A stretch of DNA of 64,000 bases from Pararhodonellum marinum (GCF_015354735.1 NZ_JACEFJ010000006.1:186001-250000); one strand, 5' to 3'; positions 51,337 through 60,783 are shown, counted from the stretch's first letter. Notes: generated from the letters alone by a model not told the origin. Numbers and translations are program-made.

Positions 51337-53979
51337 ATGACAAGAATCAAATCCTTTCCCCACCCTAAGCCATGGGTCTTTCTTAAATTCATCAGCTTTT
51401 CCGTTTTGATCCTTTGCTTCTTGAACTGTTCGAGGTTGGATCAAAACCATGAATTACCCACTGATAAAATTGACATCTTGGTGGATACGGATCTGGGTGG
51501 AGATCCCGATGACATTCAGTCCCTGTTCCGTCTCCTTCATTATTCTGATTACCTCCAAGTAAAAGGAATCGTATCGACACCGGACGTGGACAACCCCAAT
51601 CATCCCTGGGATACCATCCCAAATGTGGAAGTGATCAAAGAATGGATAAAACGGATTGACCTGGATTATTTGCGAAATCTTGGCTATTCCGAGCTCATGA
51701 GTGAGGCAGAAGCATTGGAAGTGGTACGGGCAGGAGTATGGGGTGCAAGACAGCCCGGACCGGGACAGCAAACGGAAGGAACCGATTACATCATCGATTT
51801 GGCAAGGCAATACAGTCCTGAGAATCCCCTCTGGATATTGGTATGGGGAGCCATGACCAGTACTGCCCAGGCCCTGCATGATGCACCTGATATAGCACCT
51901 AACATCCGGATTTATTTTATAGGAACGTCAAACACGCTCACGGATACCTTGAGCCGAAATTTTGTGTATGATTTTATGCGGGACCAATACCCGGACTTGT
52001 GGTGGATAGAAAGCGGAGTATTGCCCAAATGGAAACATGAAACATTGCGTGGGGTATTCCTCGGAGGACATCAGGAAGGAGAGTGGAACAACCTTGCTTT
52101 TATCGATCATAACATCCGGAATCATGGCAGCAACCGGAACGGGTATTTTGACCAAAAAAGTGGAGATGCCTTTCCCAAGGCCACATCACCAAGAGGATCC
52201 TTAAAAGAAGGTGATTCTCCTTCTTTTTTGTACCTACTCTCTCCCCTCATTGCCGGAATCGGCGATATAGACGACCCCACACAGGAAAGTTGGGGAGGCC
52301 AATACAGGCATTACGATCCAGAGAATTACCAAAATTATTATGTTGACCTAGATAGGCCCATGGAAGAATGTATCGCTACCATCAACAAATGGAGACTTCA
52401 ATTCCTGTCCCATTGGAAAATGCGGTGGGACCGATACGACCGGCACCGGGACGGTACAGAAGTTTTTGAAAAGGCAAATGAGTTTAAGGTTACGGATGAG
52501 GGAGAAGAAGTTTCTGTCCTTAAAATTTTCAACCTTCCGGACAGTGTGGAATCCATACCGGTCTGTTTTGCCCGGATCAAAGATCAAGGTAAGCGTAAAA
52601 TCATCATCGAAACCCCAAAAACCATCTCCAAATATTCAATTTCTCCCAAACGACTGGACATCAAAGGAGAAGTAAATGGAAAGCAGTTGACTATTGAGAT
52701 TCCTGCAAACACCAAGATAGCGGTTTATATCGATAACTATCCTGAACTTTATCTGTTCCCTCAGAAAGATAGACAGGAAATAGAAAAAACTGTTCCCGTC
52801 GACCTTCCTTACTACAATGTACTTGACCATGGTATTGAACCCAATTCCAAAGCCCTGCAGACCCAAAAAATCCAATACCTGATCGATTCGGTTTCACAGC
52901 AAAAAGGAGGTGTGATTTTTTTCCCTTCAGGACTGTATCACACTGCCACCGTTTTTATGAGGAGCAATACCTATCTCTTTTTGGACCAAAATGCGGTAAT
53001 CTCTGGAAGTCTCGATCCCGATGACTATCCTGAAGAAGAATTGGCGATGCAACCCGGATGGCCGCGCAGTGTAAGCCCAGACACCAATGGGTCTTTGATT
53101 TACTTTCGGGATGTGGAAAATTCCGGCATTCTTGGCGCTGGAATGATTACCGCTCATGGGGCTACTTACAGACGCATGCATTTGCCCAAATATCGATGGC
53201 TGAATATGATCCGCAGCATCAATTCACGTAACTTACATTTCAAAGATTTTCATCTTATCGATGCAATAGGCTGGAATACCCACATCATCAGAAGCGATAG
53301 TGTCTATTTTTCCGATGTCAAAATTCTCAATGAAATTCCACCCATAGGATGGAATCCAGCCCAACCCAATGGTTTCTGGAACAACACCGATGGCATCAAT
53401 CCCGATGCTTCCACGAATGTTTTTGTGGACAATTGCTTTATCCATGCAGGGGATGACTGCATTACGCTGAAAATCACCAACACCAAGACCGGGGAGCAGG
53501 ATGATGTACGCAATATCCATGTGAGCAACAGCATGTTCCAATCCTCCACAGGTGCGCTGAAAGTAGGCACTGAAACACTTGGAGACTATATCGAAGATGT
53601 TTATTTCAAGAACATCGATATTTTGGATATGCGTTCGGGATATCCCTTAAAAATAACACCCCACGATCGGAGCACCATCCGCAAGGTGGTTTTCGAAGAT
53701 ATCTATCTCGAACAGACCAAAGGCCATTTTCTTGAAGCCCGAATAATTGGACCACGAACAAAGGAACAGGATTACCAACCTGTAATCGATGGCATTTATC
53801 TTACCAACATTCATTTGTTCAATAAAGAAGTTACCGCCTACATACATGGGTTTTCTCCAAAGGACAAGGTGAAAAACATCCACTTTAAAAATCTCAGGAT
53901 CGAAGGAAAAAGAATTCAAAAAATCGATTCAGCGATTTTCATTCTAAATAAAAATGTGGAGGGGATAAAAATTCAATAG
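51337..53979 (+). CDS. Fusion of a DUF1593 (nucleoside-hydrolase-like) domain and a GH28-type beta-helix
   Basis: An 880-aa two-domain lipoprotein (signal ending near LNC, ~residue 31). Residues ~40-370 are DUF1593/Sde182-like, beginning IDILVDTDLGGDPDDIQSL with the DxDxxxDD calcium-site motif of nucleoside hydrolases, then WILVWGAMTSTAQAL and GQYRHYDPENYQN. Residues ~370-475 form a sandwich-like linker (Sde182 C-terminal type). Residues ~490-880 are a GH28-type beta-helix with YNVLDHGIEPNSKALQTQKIQ, GGVIFFPSGLYHT, NTDGINPDAS and HAGDDCITLK. The usual GHG and RIK motifs are replaced by TGALKVG and LKI. It probably acts on uronate-containing glycans; activity is unproven. Confidence 0.85.
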   Translation: MTRIKSFPHPKPWVFLKFISFSVLILCFLNCSRLDQNHELPTDKIDILVDTDLGGDPDDIQSLFRLLHYSDYLQVKGIVSTPDVDNPNHPWDTIPNVEVIKEWIKRIDLDYLRNLGYSELMSEAEALEVVRAGVWGARQPGPGQQTEGTDYIIDLARQYSPENPLWILVWGAMTSTAQALHDAPDIAPNIRIYFIGTSNTLTDTLSRNFVYDFMRDQYPDLWWIESGVLPKWKHETLRGVFLGGHQEGEWNNLAFIDHNIRNHGSNRNGYFDQKSGDAFPKATSPRGSLKEGDSPSFLYLLSPLIAGIGDIDDPTQESWGGQYRHYDPENYQNYYVDLDRPMEECIATINKWRLQFLSHWKMRWDRYDRHRDGTEVFEKANEFKVTDEGEEVSVLKIFNLPDSVESIPVCFARIKDQGKRKIIIETPKTISKYSISPKRLDIKGEVNGKQLTIEIPANTKIAVYIDNYPELYLFPQKDRQEIEKTVPVDLPYYNVLDHGIEPNSKALQTQKIQYLIDSVSQQKGGVIFFPSGLYHTATVFMRSNTYLFLDQNAVISGSLDPDDYPEEELAMQPGWPRSVSPDTNGSLIYFRDVENSGILGAGMITAHGATYRRMHLPKYRWLNMIRSINSRNLHFKDFHLIDAIGWNTHIIRSDSVYFSDVKILNEIPPIGWNPAQPNGFWNNTDGINPDASTNVFVDNCFIHAGDDCITLKITNTKTGEQDDVRNIHVSNSMFQSSTGALKVGTETLGDYIEDVYFKNIDILDMRSGYPLKITPHDRSTIRKVVFEDIYLEQTKGHFLEARIIGPRTKEQDYQPVIDGIYLTNIHLFNKEVTAYIHGFSPKDKVKNIHFKNLRIEGKRIQKIDSAIFILNKNVEGIKIQ

Positions 53980-54008
53980 AAACCTCATAAGCTTGGATAG
54001 TGTACCCT

Positions 54009-56222
54009 TTACGCTGCCAAGCCCACTTCTTCAAAGTCAATTTCAAAGGAAGCCCCCGGATTGGAGCTGATGGTTAACTGTCCGTTGATCTGCCGGGTGA
54101 GGGTACGGACAAGTTTCAGACCCAAGGACTTGGTTTTATCGATGTCCAGGCTTTCATCCAAGCCTTTGCCTGTATCTTCCACCAAAAGTTTGTAGGAGCC
54201 TGGTTTGTACTGGCTGAAGGTAATATTGATCTCACCAAATTCCATATTTTCAAAAGCATATTTCAGGGAATTGGATAAGAGTTCATTGGTAATCAAACCT
54301 ATGGGAATGGCCATATCCATATCCAGGCTGATTTCTTCCGCTTCTATGTTGACAATGATCTGTTTGTCTGATCGGTAGGTTTGGGTCAAAAAATCACTCA
54401 ATTGGTGCATGTATTCCTGCATGTTGATCTTGGACAGGTTTTCATACTGATAGAGTTTCTCATGGATCAGGGCCATGGTCTTCACCCTGCTTTGGCTTTC
54501 CTTCATGGCATCCTTTACTTTGGCATCCTGCAAACCACGGGTTTGCATACTCAGTAGGCTGGATATGATCTGAAGGTTGTTTTTGACCCGATGGTGGATT
54601 TCTTTCAACAACAATTCCCGCTCATCGTTTTGTTTGGCTATTTGCTTGTTTTTTGCCTCTAAGGTGTCATTGTGCTTCTTGCGGATTTTGGCTAGCCTGA
54701 AAAATAAGGCGGCTACCACCAGAAACAGCATCAGCCCACCGATGCTCAAGTAGATCTGGGCTTGTTGTTTCTCCGACCGAAGGTTCTGAATTTCCCTTTC
54801 ACCTTCCAAAACAGAGATGGCTTGGTCTTTTTTCTCCGTTTCATATTGGGTTTCAAGTTCTGAAAGCTGCCTGTTTTTTGTCTCATTAAAAAGTGAATCT
54901 GAGTACGTATTGAAAAGCACCAAATAATCATAAGCATTCCTATAATCACCTTTGTTCTGATACGTTTCCGAAAGGCCTTGATAAGATTCCTTGATGGCGC
55001 TGATATCATTCAGTTGGATTCTGATCGTCAGCGCGTTTTCGAGATACTTCAAGGCCTCATCATATCTACCCTCTTTGTTCAGGGCATAACCTATATTAAA
55101 CAAAAACCCCGAATAGTCTTGTGTATTTTCATTTTTAACATGCGCCAATGACTGATTGTAGAATTCCACCGCCTTCTTGTAATCCTTTTTGGTAAACTCA
55201 ATATTGCCCATCAGATTGAGCGCCAATCCCATTCTTTCCTGCAATCCGTTCTCCGCATAGTATGCATAACCATTCCGGGCATACATCATGGCAGAATCCA
55301 AACTCCCGTGATTGAAGTGGTAGTTGCCTAATTTCAAATCCAAACCTGCTTTTTCGAATTTGTTTTCCCTTTTTTCAAAAAAGCTTTTGCTCTTGAGCAG
55401 GGCAGCATATTGTTTGTCAGTTTCACCTTTATAATTGTAAACATCAGCCATCATTGAACTCAGTCTGTTGACATAAAATTCATGTTCATTATGTTCTGCG
55501 ATTCGAAATCCTTTTAACAGCATGGTTAAACCTTCGTCCTGTCTGTTTAGATTCGAAAGGACCATGTTCTTGTTCATGTATAGCCCTATCCACCTAACTG
55601 CCATTGAATCCAAATAGGTGTTCAAAAGGGAGTCGGTCTTTTCTAAATACTCCAAGGCTGTATTATGTTTCGATTGTATACTATGTACAAGTCCTAAGTT
55701 TTCGTAGACATTTGCAAGGGACTTTGCATCGTTTAAAGATTCAAATACGGGTATGGTTTGGAGGTAATTGTTGATGGCTGAATCATACTGCCCTAATTTT
55801 TCCTGCATCACACCTATGTTCATTGCCAAACCTGAGGCCTCCTTAATTTCACCCGCCTGTTCATAATATTCTTTTGCAAAAGTGAATGCCGCTTTGGCAG
55901 CAATGATGTCACCCCTATAATATTCCAGTAATCCCAAAGATTTGTATAGGTCGGCTCGAATTCCCGGGATGTCAGTTACTTTTGGGTCACGGATGGCGGA
56001 ATTAAAAAAATCAAAAAACAAGGGGTCCAAGCTATCTATCCCTTGTTTCTCTAATTTGGCTAGTACCTTTTTTGCATTATCTAAGTCTTTGTCTTTGAGA
56101 TGCGTTTCATATTGCTTTTGATAATACCCCAAGGAATCCTGTAACCATTGTGCGCTTTGTGGAAAAGCAACAGATTGAATGAATAAAAACATAAAAAGGG
56201 TTATCTGAAATTTAATTTTCAT
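54009..56222 (-). CDS. TPR-sensor histidine kinase (HisKA_2 type)
   Basis: A 737-aa kinase with a signal peptide (cleavage near AFPQ), about ten TPR units (~60-440), a membrane helix (~500-520: IYLSIGGLMLFLVVAALFF) and a coiled linker. The HisKA_2 box is LLLKEIHHRVKNNLQIISSLLSMQTR (~545), followed by a HATPase with LITNELLSNSLKYAFE, VEDTGKGLDESLD and SLGLKLVRTLTRQI. The HHRVKNNL motif marks the HWE/HisKA_2 group. A LytTR response regulator lies two genes upstream on the same strand and is the probable partner, with a TonB-C protein between. Confidence 0.93.
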   Translation of the reverse strand: MKIKFQITLFMFLFIQSVAFPQSAQWLQDSLGYYQKQYETHLKDKDLDNAKKVLAKLEKQGIDSLDPLFFDFFNSAIRDPKVTDIPGIRADLYKSLGLLEYYRGDIIAAKAAFTFAKEYYEQAGEIKEASGLAMNIGVMQEKLGQYDSAINNYLQTIPVFESLNDAKSLANVYENLGLVHSIQSKHNTALEYLEKTDSLLNTYLDSMAVRWIGLYMNKNMVLSNLNRQDEGLTMLLKGFRIAEHNEHEFYVNRLSSMMADVYNYKGETDKQYAALLKSKSFFEKRENKFEKAGLDLKLGNYHFNHGSLDSAMMYARNGYAYYAENGLQERMGLALNLMGNIEFTKKDYKKAVEFYNQSLAHVKNENTQDYSGFLFNIGYALNKEGRYDEALKYLENALTIRIQLNDISAIKESYQGLSETYQNKGDYRNAYDYLVLFNTYSDSLFNETKNRQLSELETQYETEKKDQAISVLEGEREIQNLRSEKQQAQIYLSIGGLMLFLVVAALFFRLAKIRKKHNDTLEAKNKQIAKQNDERELLLKEIHHRVKNNLQIISSLLSMQTRGLQDAKVKDAMKESQSRVKTMALIHEKLYQYENLSKINMQEYMHQLSDFLTQTYRSDKQIIVNIEAEEISLDMDMAIPIGLITNELLSNSLKYAFENMEFGEINITFSQYKPGSYKLLVEDTGKGLDESLDIDKTKSLGLKLVRTLTRQINGQLTISSNPGASFEIDFEEVGLAA

Positions 56223-56385
56223 CTCATTTATGATTTTAAAAATTCAAAACGATTGATTGAATTCAAAAGGCTTTCAATAATTTATGCTTGTAGAAATATA
56301 CTTATGTTTATTCAAAAGAAGAAATTCTTGTTCAGACTTAATTTCCTTAGGGTTTCCCAATCAAAAAACTGCCTTTTAAGACATT

Positions 56386-56811
56386 TCACCTGTTGTTTAA
56401 TTCAAATCTGATAGGCAGTTGATAAGCAACTTCTCTGGGTTCTCCGTTTTGTAAGGCAGGGGACCAATTTGGCATTTCATTGACCAACCTTAAGGCTTCT
56501 TGGTCCAAAGTTGGATGCACTCCCTGAGAAACATAGGGTTTTAAAATTTTTCCTTCTTTGGAAATCCTGAAATTTACCAAAACCACACCCTCAACACCTT
56601 GTCTAAAGGCCAGGTCCGGATATTGGATTGCTTCCTGGATAAAAGTGGCTATGGCTTCCTGACCGCCACTGAAAGCAGGCAGTTCCATACTTCTTATTGA
56701 GACAGCTTCAACATTGGAAACTTTATTTTCTGCAACCAATCTTTGTTCTTGGGCCTTTACGGATAGAATTGTCAAGAAGGATAATGCGAGCACTGTAATT
56801 GTATTTTTCAT
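56386..56811 (-). CDS. Secreted protein with a TonB C-terminal domain
   Basis: A 141-aa protein with a cleavable signal peptide (MKNTITVLALSFLTILSVKAQ) and one TonB-C domain (~50-138): FIQEAIQYPDLAFRQGVEGVVLVNFRISKEGKILKPYVSQGVHPTLDQEALRLVNEMPNWSPALQNGEP. It lacks the N-terminal membrane anchor and Pro-rich spacer of a true energy transducer, and no exbB/exbD is nearby. It may be a periplasmic ligand or decoy for TonB-box partners rather than a motor protein (inference). It lies between a LytTR regulator and its likely kinase. Confidence 0.85.
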   Translation of the reverse strand: MKNTITVLALSFLTILSVKAQEQRLVAENKVSNVEAVSIRSMELPAFSGGQEAIATFIQEAIQYPDLAFRQGVEGVVLVNFRISKEGKILKPYVSQGVHPTLDQEALRLVNEMPNWSPALQNGEPREVAYQLPIRFELNNR

Positions 56812-56939
56812 GATTCATTTAGTTTATGTGGTTAAAACTTTAAATGAATCTACCTGAAATCTATATGTCACCCCTTGATCGAGGGAACAACGAGCATGAA
56901 TTGTGAAAGAAGTGTGCTAAAATGTCAATTACAAAAAAA

Positions 56940-57674
56940 TTACAGCATTCTGATTTGGTGTAGTAGCCAACTGTATTGATTCCTACTGATGGGAATTTCT
57001 TTGCCTGCGATCTGTACCGATTCAGATTGGATGCTGTCTATTTCCTCTAAATTGATCAAAAAAGATTTGTGAATCCTGACAAACCGATTGGCATCAAGCT
57101 TGCCTTCCAGCTCTTTAAGGATGGATCGGATCACATATTTTTTACTTTTGGTGTGTACTTGGGTATAATTGGCGTCCGCCTCAAAATAAATGATTTCATC
57201 CAACTTGAGTTTGACCAGCATGCCATTGGTTCGAATAAACATGCTGTCTTTCAATACAAAGTCTTCTTGGTTTTCTTCGTGTGATTTTTTCGCCTGTTCC
57301 TTGGCAAAGTTGGCCATGGACATTTCTATGCAGGCCAAAATGTCTTTTTCATTGTAGGGTTTGACCAAATATCCGTAAGGATGCACTTCTTTGGCCCGGT
57401 TGAGCGTCTGCATATCTGAATAAGAAGTCAGCATGATAAAAGGCAAATGATAATGCTCATTGATCTCAGCAGCGAGCGCTATGCCATCTTTGCCTCCTTT
57501 GATATGAATGTCCAACAAGGCCAAATCCGGGGATTTTTCTTCAATCATAGCCAAGGCCTCTCTGGCACTGACAGCAATCCCACAGACCTCGTAGCCCATT
57601 TCCTCCAAGATATCCTTGAGGTCCTCCGCAATCACCAACTCATCTTCAACGATCAGGATTTTAATTTTACTCAA
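56940..57674 (-). CDS. LytTR-type response regulator
   Basis: A 244-aa two-component regulator. The receiver (~1-120) starts KIKILIVEDELVIAEDLKDIL with phospho-acceptor Asp in LALLDIHIKGGKDG and Lys in HPYGYLVKPYNEKD. The LytTR DNA-binding domain (~145-244) contains SMFIRTNGMLVKLKLDEIIYFEADANYTQVHTKSKKYVIRSIL and FVRIHKSFLINLEEIDSI. Such regulators bind direct-repeat DNA. It is upstream of the TonB-C and HisKA_2 kinase genes on the same strand, so it is the likely output of that kinase. Confidence 0.93.
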   Translation of the reverse strand: MSKIKILIVEDELVIAEDLKDILEEMGYEVCGIAVSAREALAMIEEKSPDLALLDIHIKGGKDGIALAAEINEHYHLPFIMLTSYSDMQTLNRAKEVHPYGYLVKPYNEKDILACIEMSMANFAKEQAKKSHEENQEDFVLKDSMFIRTNGMLVKLKLDEIIYFEADANYTQVHTKSKKYVIRSILKELEGKLDANRFVRIHKSFLINLEEIDSIQSESVQIAGKEIPISRNQYSWLLHQIRML

Positions 57675-57903
57675 TGTGTTTTTCGTTAAGCATCCCTTGC
57701 AATTAATTTGAAATGAAAATCATTTGGAAATTTCGCCCAATGGCGGGCTTCAAACCTCAGAAATACCATTCTTTTCAATAAAGATACTTTTTTCCCCTGA
57801 TCACACAAATGTTACTGATTACCAAATTTCCAAGAAATCGTATACGAACCATTTGGGCTGATATCCCAACCTAAAAAAATCTAATAGAAATGACTATTCC
57901 AAC

Positions 57904-58119
57904 TCAATCCGCCATACTCTCCTGAATCTCCTCTATCCTGTGTAAGATATAAAAGATGGCAAAGGGTAACTGGGGCAGCACAAAAAGCGCATAATGAATA
58001 GGGGTCAGTACTTGGAACTCTTTCAAATTGATTCCCTTTTGGTGGGCAAACAGGAGTACCGCCATCAGGATCAATCCTGCAAGGCCATTGGCAACCAACA
58101 CTTTTGTTTTCGAATTCAT
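57904..58119 (-). CDS. Small two-pass membrane protein, unknown
   Basis: A 71-aa protein. Membrane segments are KVLVANGLAGLILMAVLLFAH (~6-26) and YALFVLPQLPFAIFYILH (~44-61), with a charged tail RIEEIQESMAD. It starts at an ATG at 58119. The overlapping frame (57881-58138) lacks this pattern and is rejected. The gene is isolated and no family is recognised. Confidence 0.65.
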   Translation of the reverse strand: MNSKTKVLVANGLAGLILMAVLLFAHQKGINLKEFQVLTPIHYALFVLPQLPFAIFYILHRIEEIQESMAD

Positions 58120-58484
58120 GGGCCGTAAAATGAGACAATCACTAAAAATCAGTCCTAAAATAAAGTCTAATATCTCAATTTTCCAAATGCATAAATCAAC
58201 TTAAACTTGTTGAAAATGAAATAGTTATGCCCTTTTTTATTTAGAATTCACAATTCTGTTGCTCTTCCCTATAAAACTGATTTTGGACGTGCAAAAATTC
58301 TTTTATTGATTTTCGGAATTCTTACTTAATTGTTTGGAAGTATCCCCGCATGTAAAGGCAAAAATTTAATCACCAATTAATTTTTGCAACAGGTTTCAAA
58401 TTTTTCAATGCAATTTGCAGATTTCCCCGAGAGAACCTCCTACACTTATTTTTTCAATTATGAGGCCTCTAGTATCCTAATTAA
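58120..58484. other. AT-rich intergenic stretch
   Basis: About 365 bases of AT-rich sequence with stops in all frames. No convincing promoter, RNA gene or repeat was seen. Confidence 0.4.
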
Positions 58485-58793
58485 CTTCAATCAGAAAATC
58501 GCTTTAATCAGGTGAAATTCTCAATACCTCAGACCACAAATCAAATGATGTATACCATGCCATTGGGTCAAAATGCCAATCTTACCTTTACTCCCAAATA
58601 CATGATTTCTCTTCGGGAAGGCAGTGAACTTGGGGATAGTTTTCTTGGGCTTAACCTAGGTGCCGGAATCGGGATCATGGATAACCTGAATGCAAGGCCA
58701 GAAGTTGGGCTGATGTTTGTGCCGGGAGAGCAAGGTAGTTTCTTTAATTTTGGACTGGGAGCTTCCTGGGTTTTCGGAAAAGCAGAGAATTGA
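58485..58793 (+). pseudogene. C-terminal fragment of an outer-membrane beta-barrel protein
   Basis: The frame is open from 58485 to 58793 but has no ATG before residue ~21 and no signal peptide; the first start-like codon is GTG at 58512. The sequence NLTFTPKYMISLREGSELGDSFLGLNLGAGIGIMDNLNARPEVGLMFVPGEQGSFFNFGLGASWVF reads as three or four amphipathic strands from the end of a porin-like barrel. It is most simply the 3' remnant of a deleted or truncated gene. A strong terminator follows, as at the end of a former gene. Confidence 0.6.
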
Positions 58794-58823
58794 TTTTTCC
58801 ACCTTAAAGTCGTAAACTTTTTA

Positions 58824-58857
58824 GAAGCTGAACCTGGAAAGTGTTCAGCTTTTTTTA
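58824..58857 (+). terminator. Rho-independent terminator after the barrel fragment
   Basis: AAGCTGAAC pairs with GTTCAGCTT around a ~9-base loop and is followed by a T run. Confidence 0.9.
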
Positions 58858-58902
58858 TGCTTTGTGGTCATTATTGAAAACCCAAATACTTGACCTTAAG
58901 CC

Positions 58903-60129
58903 TTACTTAAAAATCCCCATGTCATACTCCAGGCCTAACCCCGGCCCCTCAGGTACCTTAATCTGCCCATTGAAGATATCAAAGTGTGGGAAGTACCAGT
59001 CCGGATATTGTTTCTTTCCACCCAGGAATTCCTGAAAACCTTCCAGTAGTGGTGAAACCGAGGCAAACTGGAAGAAAGGAGCCGCGAGGGGATCATCTTT
59101 AGGGCTGTGGGGAGCCATGGTCCGTCCATGGGCTTTGGCCAGTTTTTCCACATAAAAAGCCCGCAGCAACCCGCCATTGTAATACAAATCCGGTTGAAGC
59201 ACATGATACACGCCTGTCTCGGCAATATCCCGCCACCTCAGGTAGGAAGTATCCTGCTCCCCTCCTGCCAGCTTCATGGTGGTTAAGGTTTCTGCCACCT
59301 TTCTGTTGGAGGCATAATCTTCCCAATAGCAAGGTTCTTCAAAAATGGCCACACCATGTTCTTCCAGGAATTTAGCCATCTTGATCCCCTCTTCCTGATC
59401 AAATGAACTGTTGGCATCTGCATAGACTGTGAGCTCCTCTCCAAGGATTTTCCGGATCAGGGGAATCAGCTGCTCGCTACGGCCCGGTGCCGCATCGGCA
59501 TTTTTGCTCATTCTGCCGCCCACTTTGATCTTAATCGCCTTCGCGCCGGTTTCTGACAGCTGCTTTTGCAAATTGGCCACTTCTTCTTCAGGACTAGTTT
59601 CCCGGGTCAGGCTGGACACATACATGGGGATTTCGTGGCGGATCCTTTTACCGAAAAATGTAGAAGCCGGAAGTCCGGCTGTTTTTCCCAAAAGATCCAT
59701 GATGGCAATTTCGATATGCCCCAAAGGATTGAAAAGGGGAATCCCGGAATATTTGTAAACCACGCGGGCATGGGCGATTTCGTCCAAAATGGTTTCAATA
59801 TCCCGGGCATCTCTTCCCATAAAAAAGGGCTGCAACAAGTCCTGAAGTACGGGTAAGAAATAGGCCATCCTGAAATTCAGGACCGTTATTCCCTGAACAC
59901 CCTCTTTGGAACGGATCAGGATAAACTGCTGGCCTACTGCCTCTTTGATTTCTATTTGATCGATGATGACAGGGGATTTCAGCCATTGGTGCAGGTCCAA
60001 TATCGGCGCCGGATAATGGGGGCTATCCTGGACATCAGGCCTTCCCTGTGTTGCCTGCATGCTTTGAGGAATCAAGGAAGACGCCAAAGTGATGCCAGCT
60101 ACATGGTGGATAAATTTTCTTCTTTTCAT
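58903..60129 (-). CDS. Exported enolase-superfamily (mandelate racemase/sugar-acid dehydratase-like) protein
   Basis: A 408-aa protein starting MKRRKFIHHVAGITLASSLI, an N-terminal signal with a twin-Arg-like KRRKF. The enolase-superfamily fold follows: KAIKIKVGGR (KxK catalytic pair, ~200), VYADANSSFD (metal Asp), AIFEEPCYW (metal Glu), LAGGEQD (metal Glu), VLQPDLYYNGG (Asp) and APHSPKD (His). These residues match the mandelate-racemase/galactonate-dehydratase side of the superfamily, usually acting on sugar acids. An export signal on such an enzyme is unusual. It is convergent with the barrel fragment and near LgoD-like and esterase genes. Confidence 0.85.
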   Translation of the reverse strand: MKRRKFIHHVAGITLASSLIPQSMQATQGRPDVQDSPHYPAPILDLHQWLKSPVIIDQIEIKEAVGQQFILIRSKEGVQGITVLNFRMAYFLPVLQDLLQPFFMGRDARDIETILDEIAHARVVYKYSGIPLFNPLGHIEIAIMDLLGKTAGLPASTFFGKRIRHEIPMYVSSLTRETSPEEEVANLQKQLSETGAKAIKIKVGGRMSKNADAAPGRSEQLIPLIRKILGEELTVYADANSSFDQEEGIKMAKFLEEHGVAIFEEPCYWEDYASNRKVAETLTTMKLAGGEQDTSYLRWRDIAETGVYHVLQPDLYYNGGLLRAFYVEKLAKAHGRTMAPHSPKDDPLAAPFFQFASVSPLLEGFQEFLGGKKQYPDWYFPHFDIFNGQIKVPEGPGLGLEYDMGIFK

Positions 60130-60531
60130 TCTTTATGGAGGAGTTAAGCATTTCTAAAATAGAACATTATTGTCTCTTTAAAGATTAAAAGGGGAAATAT
60201 TTCAAGTGATGAATAAAAAGGGTAATGATTACCTGCGTAATGCGGACGAGGGTAAAAAATGGATAAATTTACCTGCGTTGCAATTTTAAGAGTGATCATT
60301 AACCACGTCCCAAGGCTAATTTGATAGTAAACCTTATTACCATTCGACTTCTTAAATACTACATCAAAAATTCGATAGCATTTGAGGTATTGTTAAAGAA
60401 ATGAGAAATACTATACATTGGTTGTATTTAGTGGTAAAAAAATCCGAATATTTTGTCACTGATTGGGAAAGTGTAAAAACCAGTAAAAGGAATATAAAAA
60501 TGTATAAAATGTTAAAAAACAGACTGAGGAC
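60130..60531. promoter_or_regulatory. Intergenic region with a palindrome and direct repeats
   Basis: GGTAATGATTACC (60221-60233) is a perfect 5-bp inverted repeat around TGA, overlapped by TTACCTGCGT (60229-60238), which recurs at 60269-60278, 40 bases later. These could be regulator sites for either divergent gene. No gene or RNA was recognised in this 400-base gap. Confidence 0.4.
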
Positions 60532-60783
60532 ATGAGGAAAGGAGCTAGAATTTTCGGTGTATGTTGGATGATTTTCTTTGGGGTGTCAGCCTTAATAGGA
60601 TTTTCTAAAAATACCTTCGATTTAAATCAACCAAATGGTTGGGGTTACCTGGCAGGATTTCTATTGATTCAGACTTTATTTATCTCGATAGGATATCTTA
60701 TTTATAGGTGGGGTAATCAAAGTTCAGGAAAAAAAAAATCCAAGAAGCTAAACACCAACCCTAATATGAAACATCATAAATAA
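60532..60783 (+). CDS. Small two-pass membrane protein, unknown
   Basis: An 83-aa protein with membrane segments at ~8-24 (IFGVCWMIFFGVSALIGF) and ~40-60 (YLAGFLLIQTLFISIGYLIY), a Trp-rich end to the second helix, and a basic tail (KKKSKKLN...MKHHK). It has no recognised family. Start ATG at 60532 follows a stop-rich leader. It is isolated between two ~300-400-base gaps. Confidence 0.55.
   Translation: MRKGARIFGVCWMIFFGVSALIGFSKNTFDLNQPNGWGYLAGFLLIQTLFISIGYLIYRWGNQSSGKKKSKKLNTNPNMKHHK

Noticed and set aside
57881-58138. An 85-codon minus-strand open frame with scattered cysteines
   Set aside because: It overlaps the 57904-58119 gene in another frame; the latter has two clear membrane helices and is far more likely.
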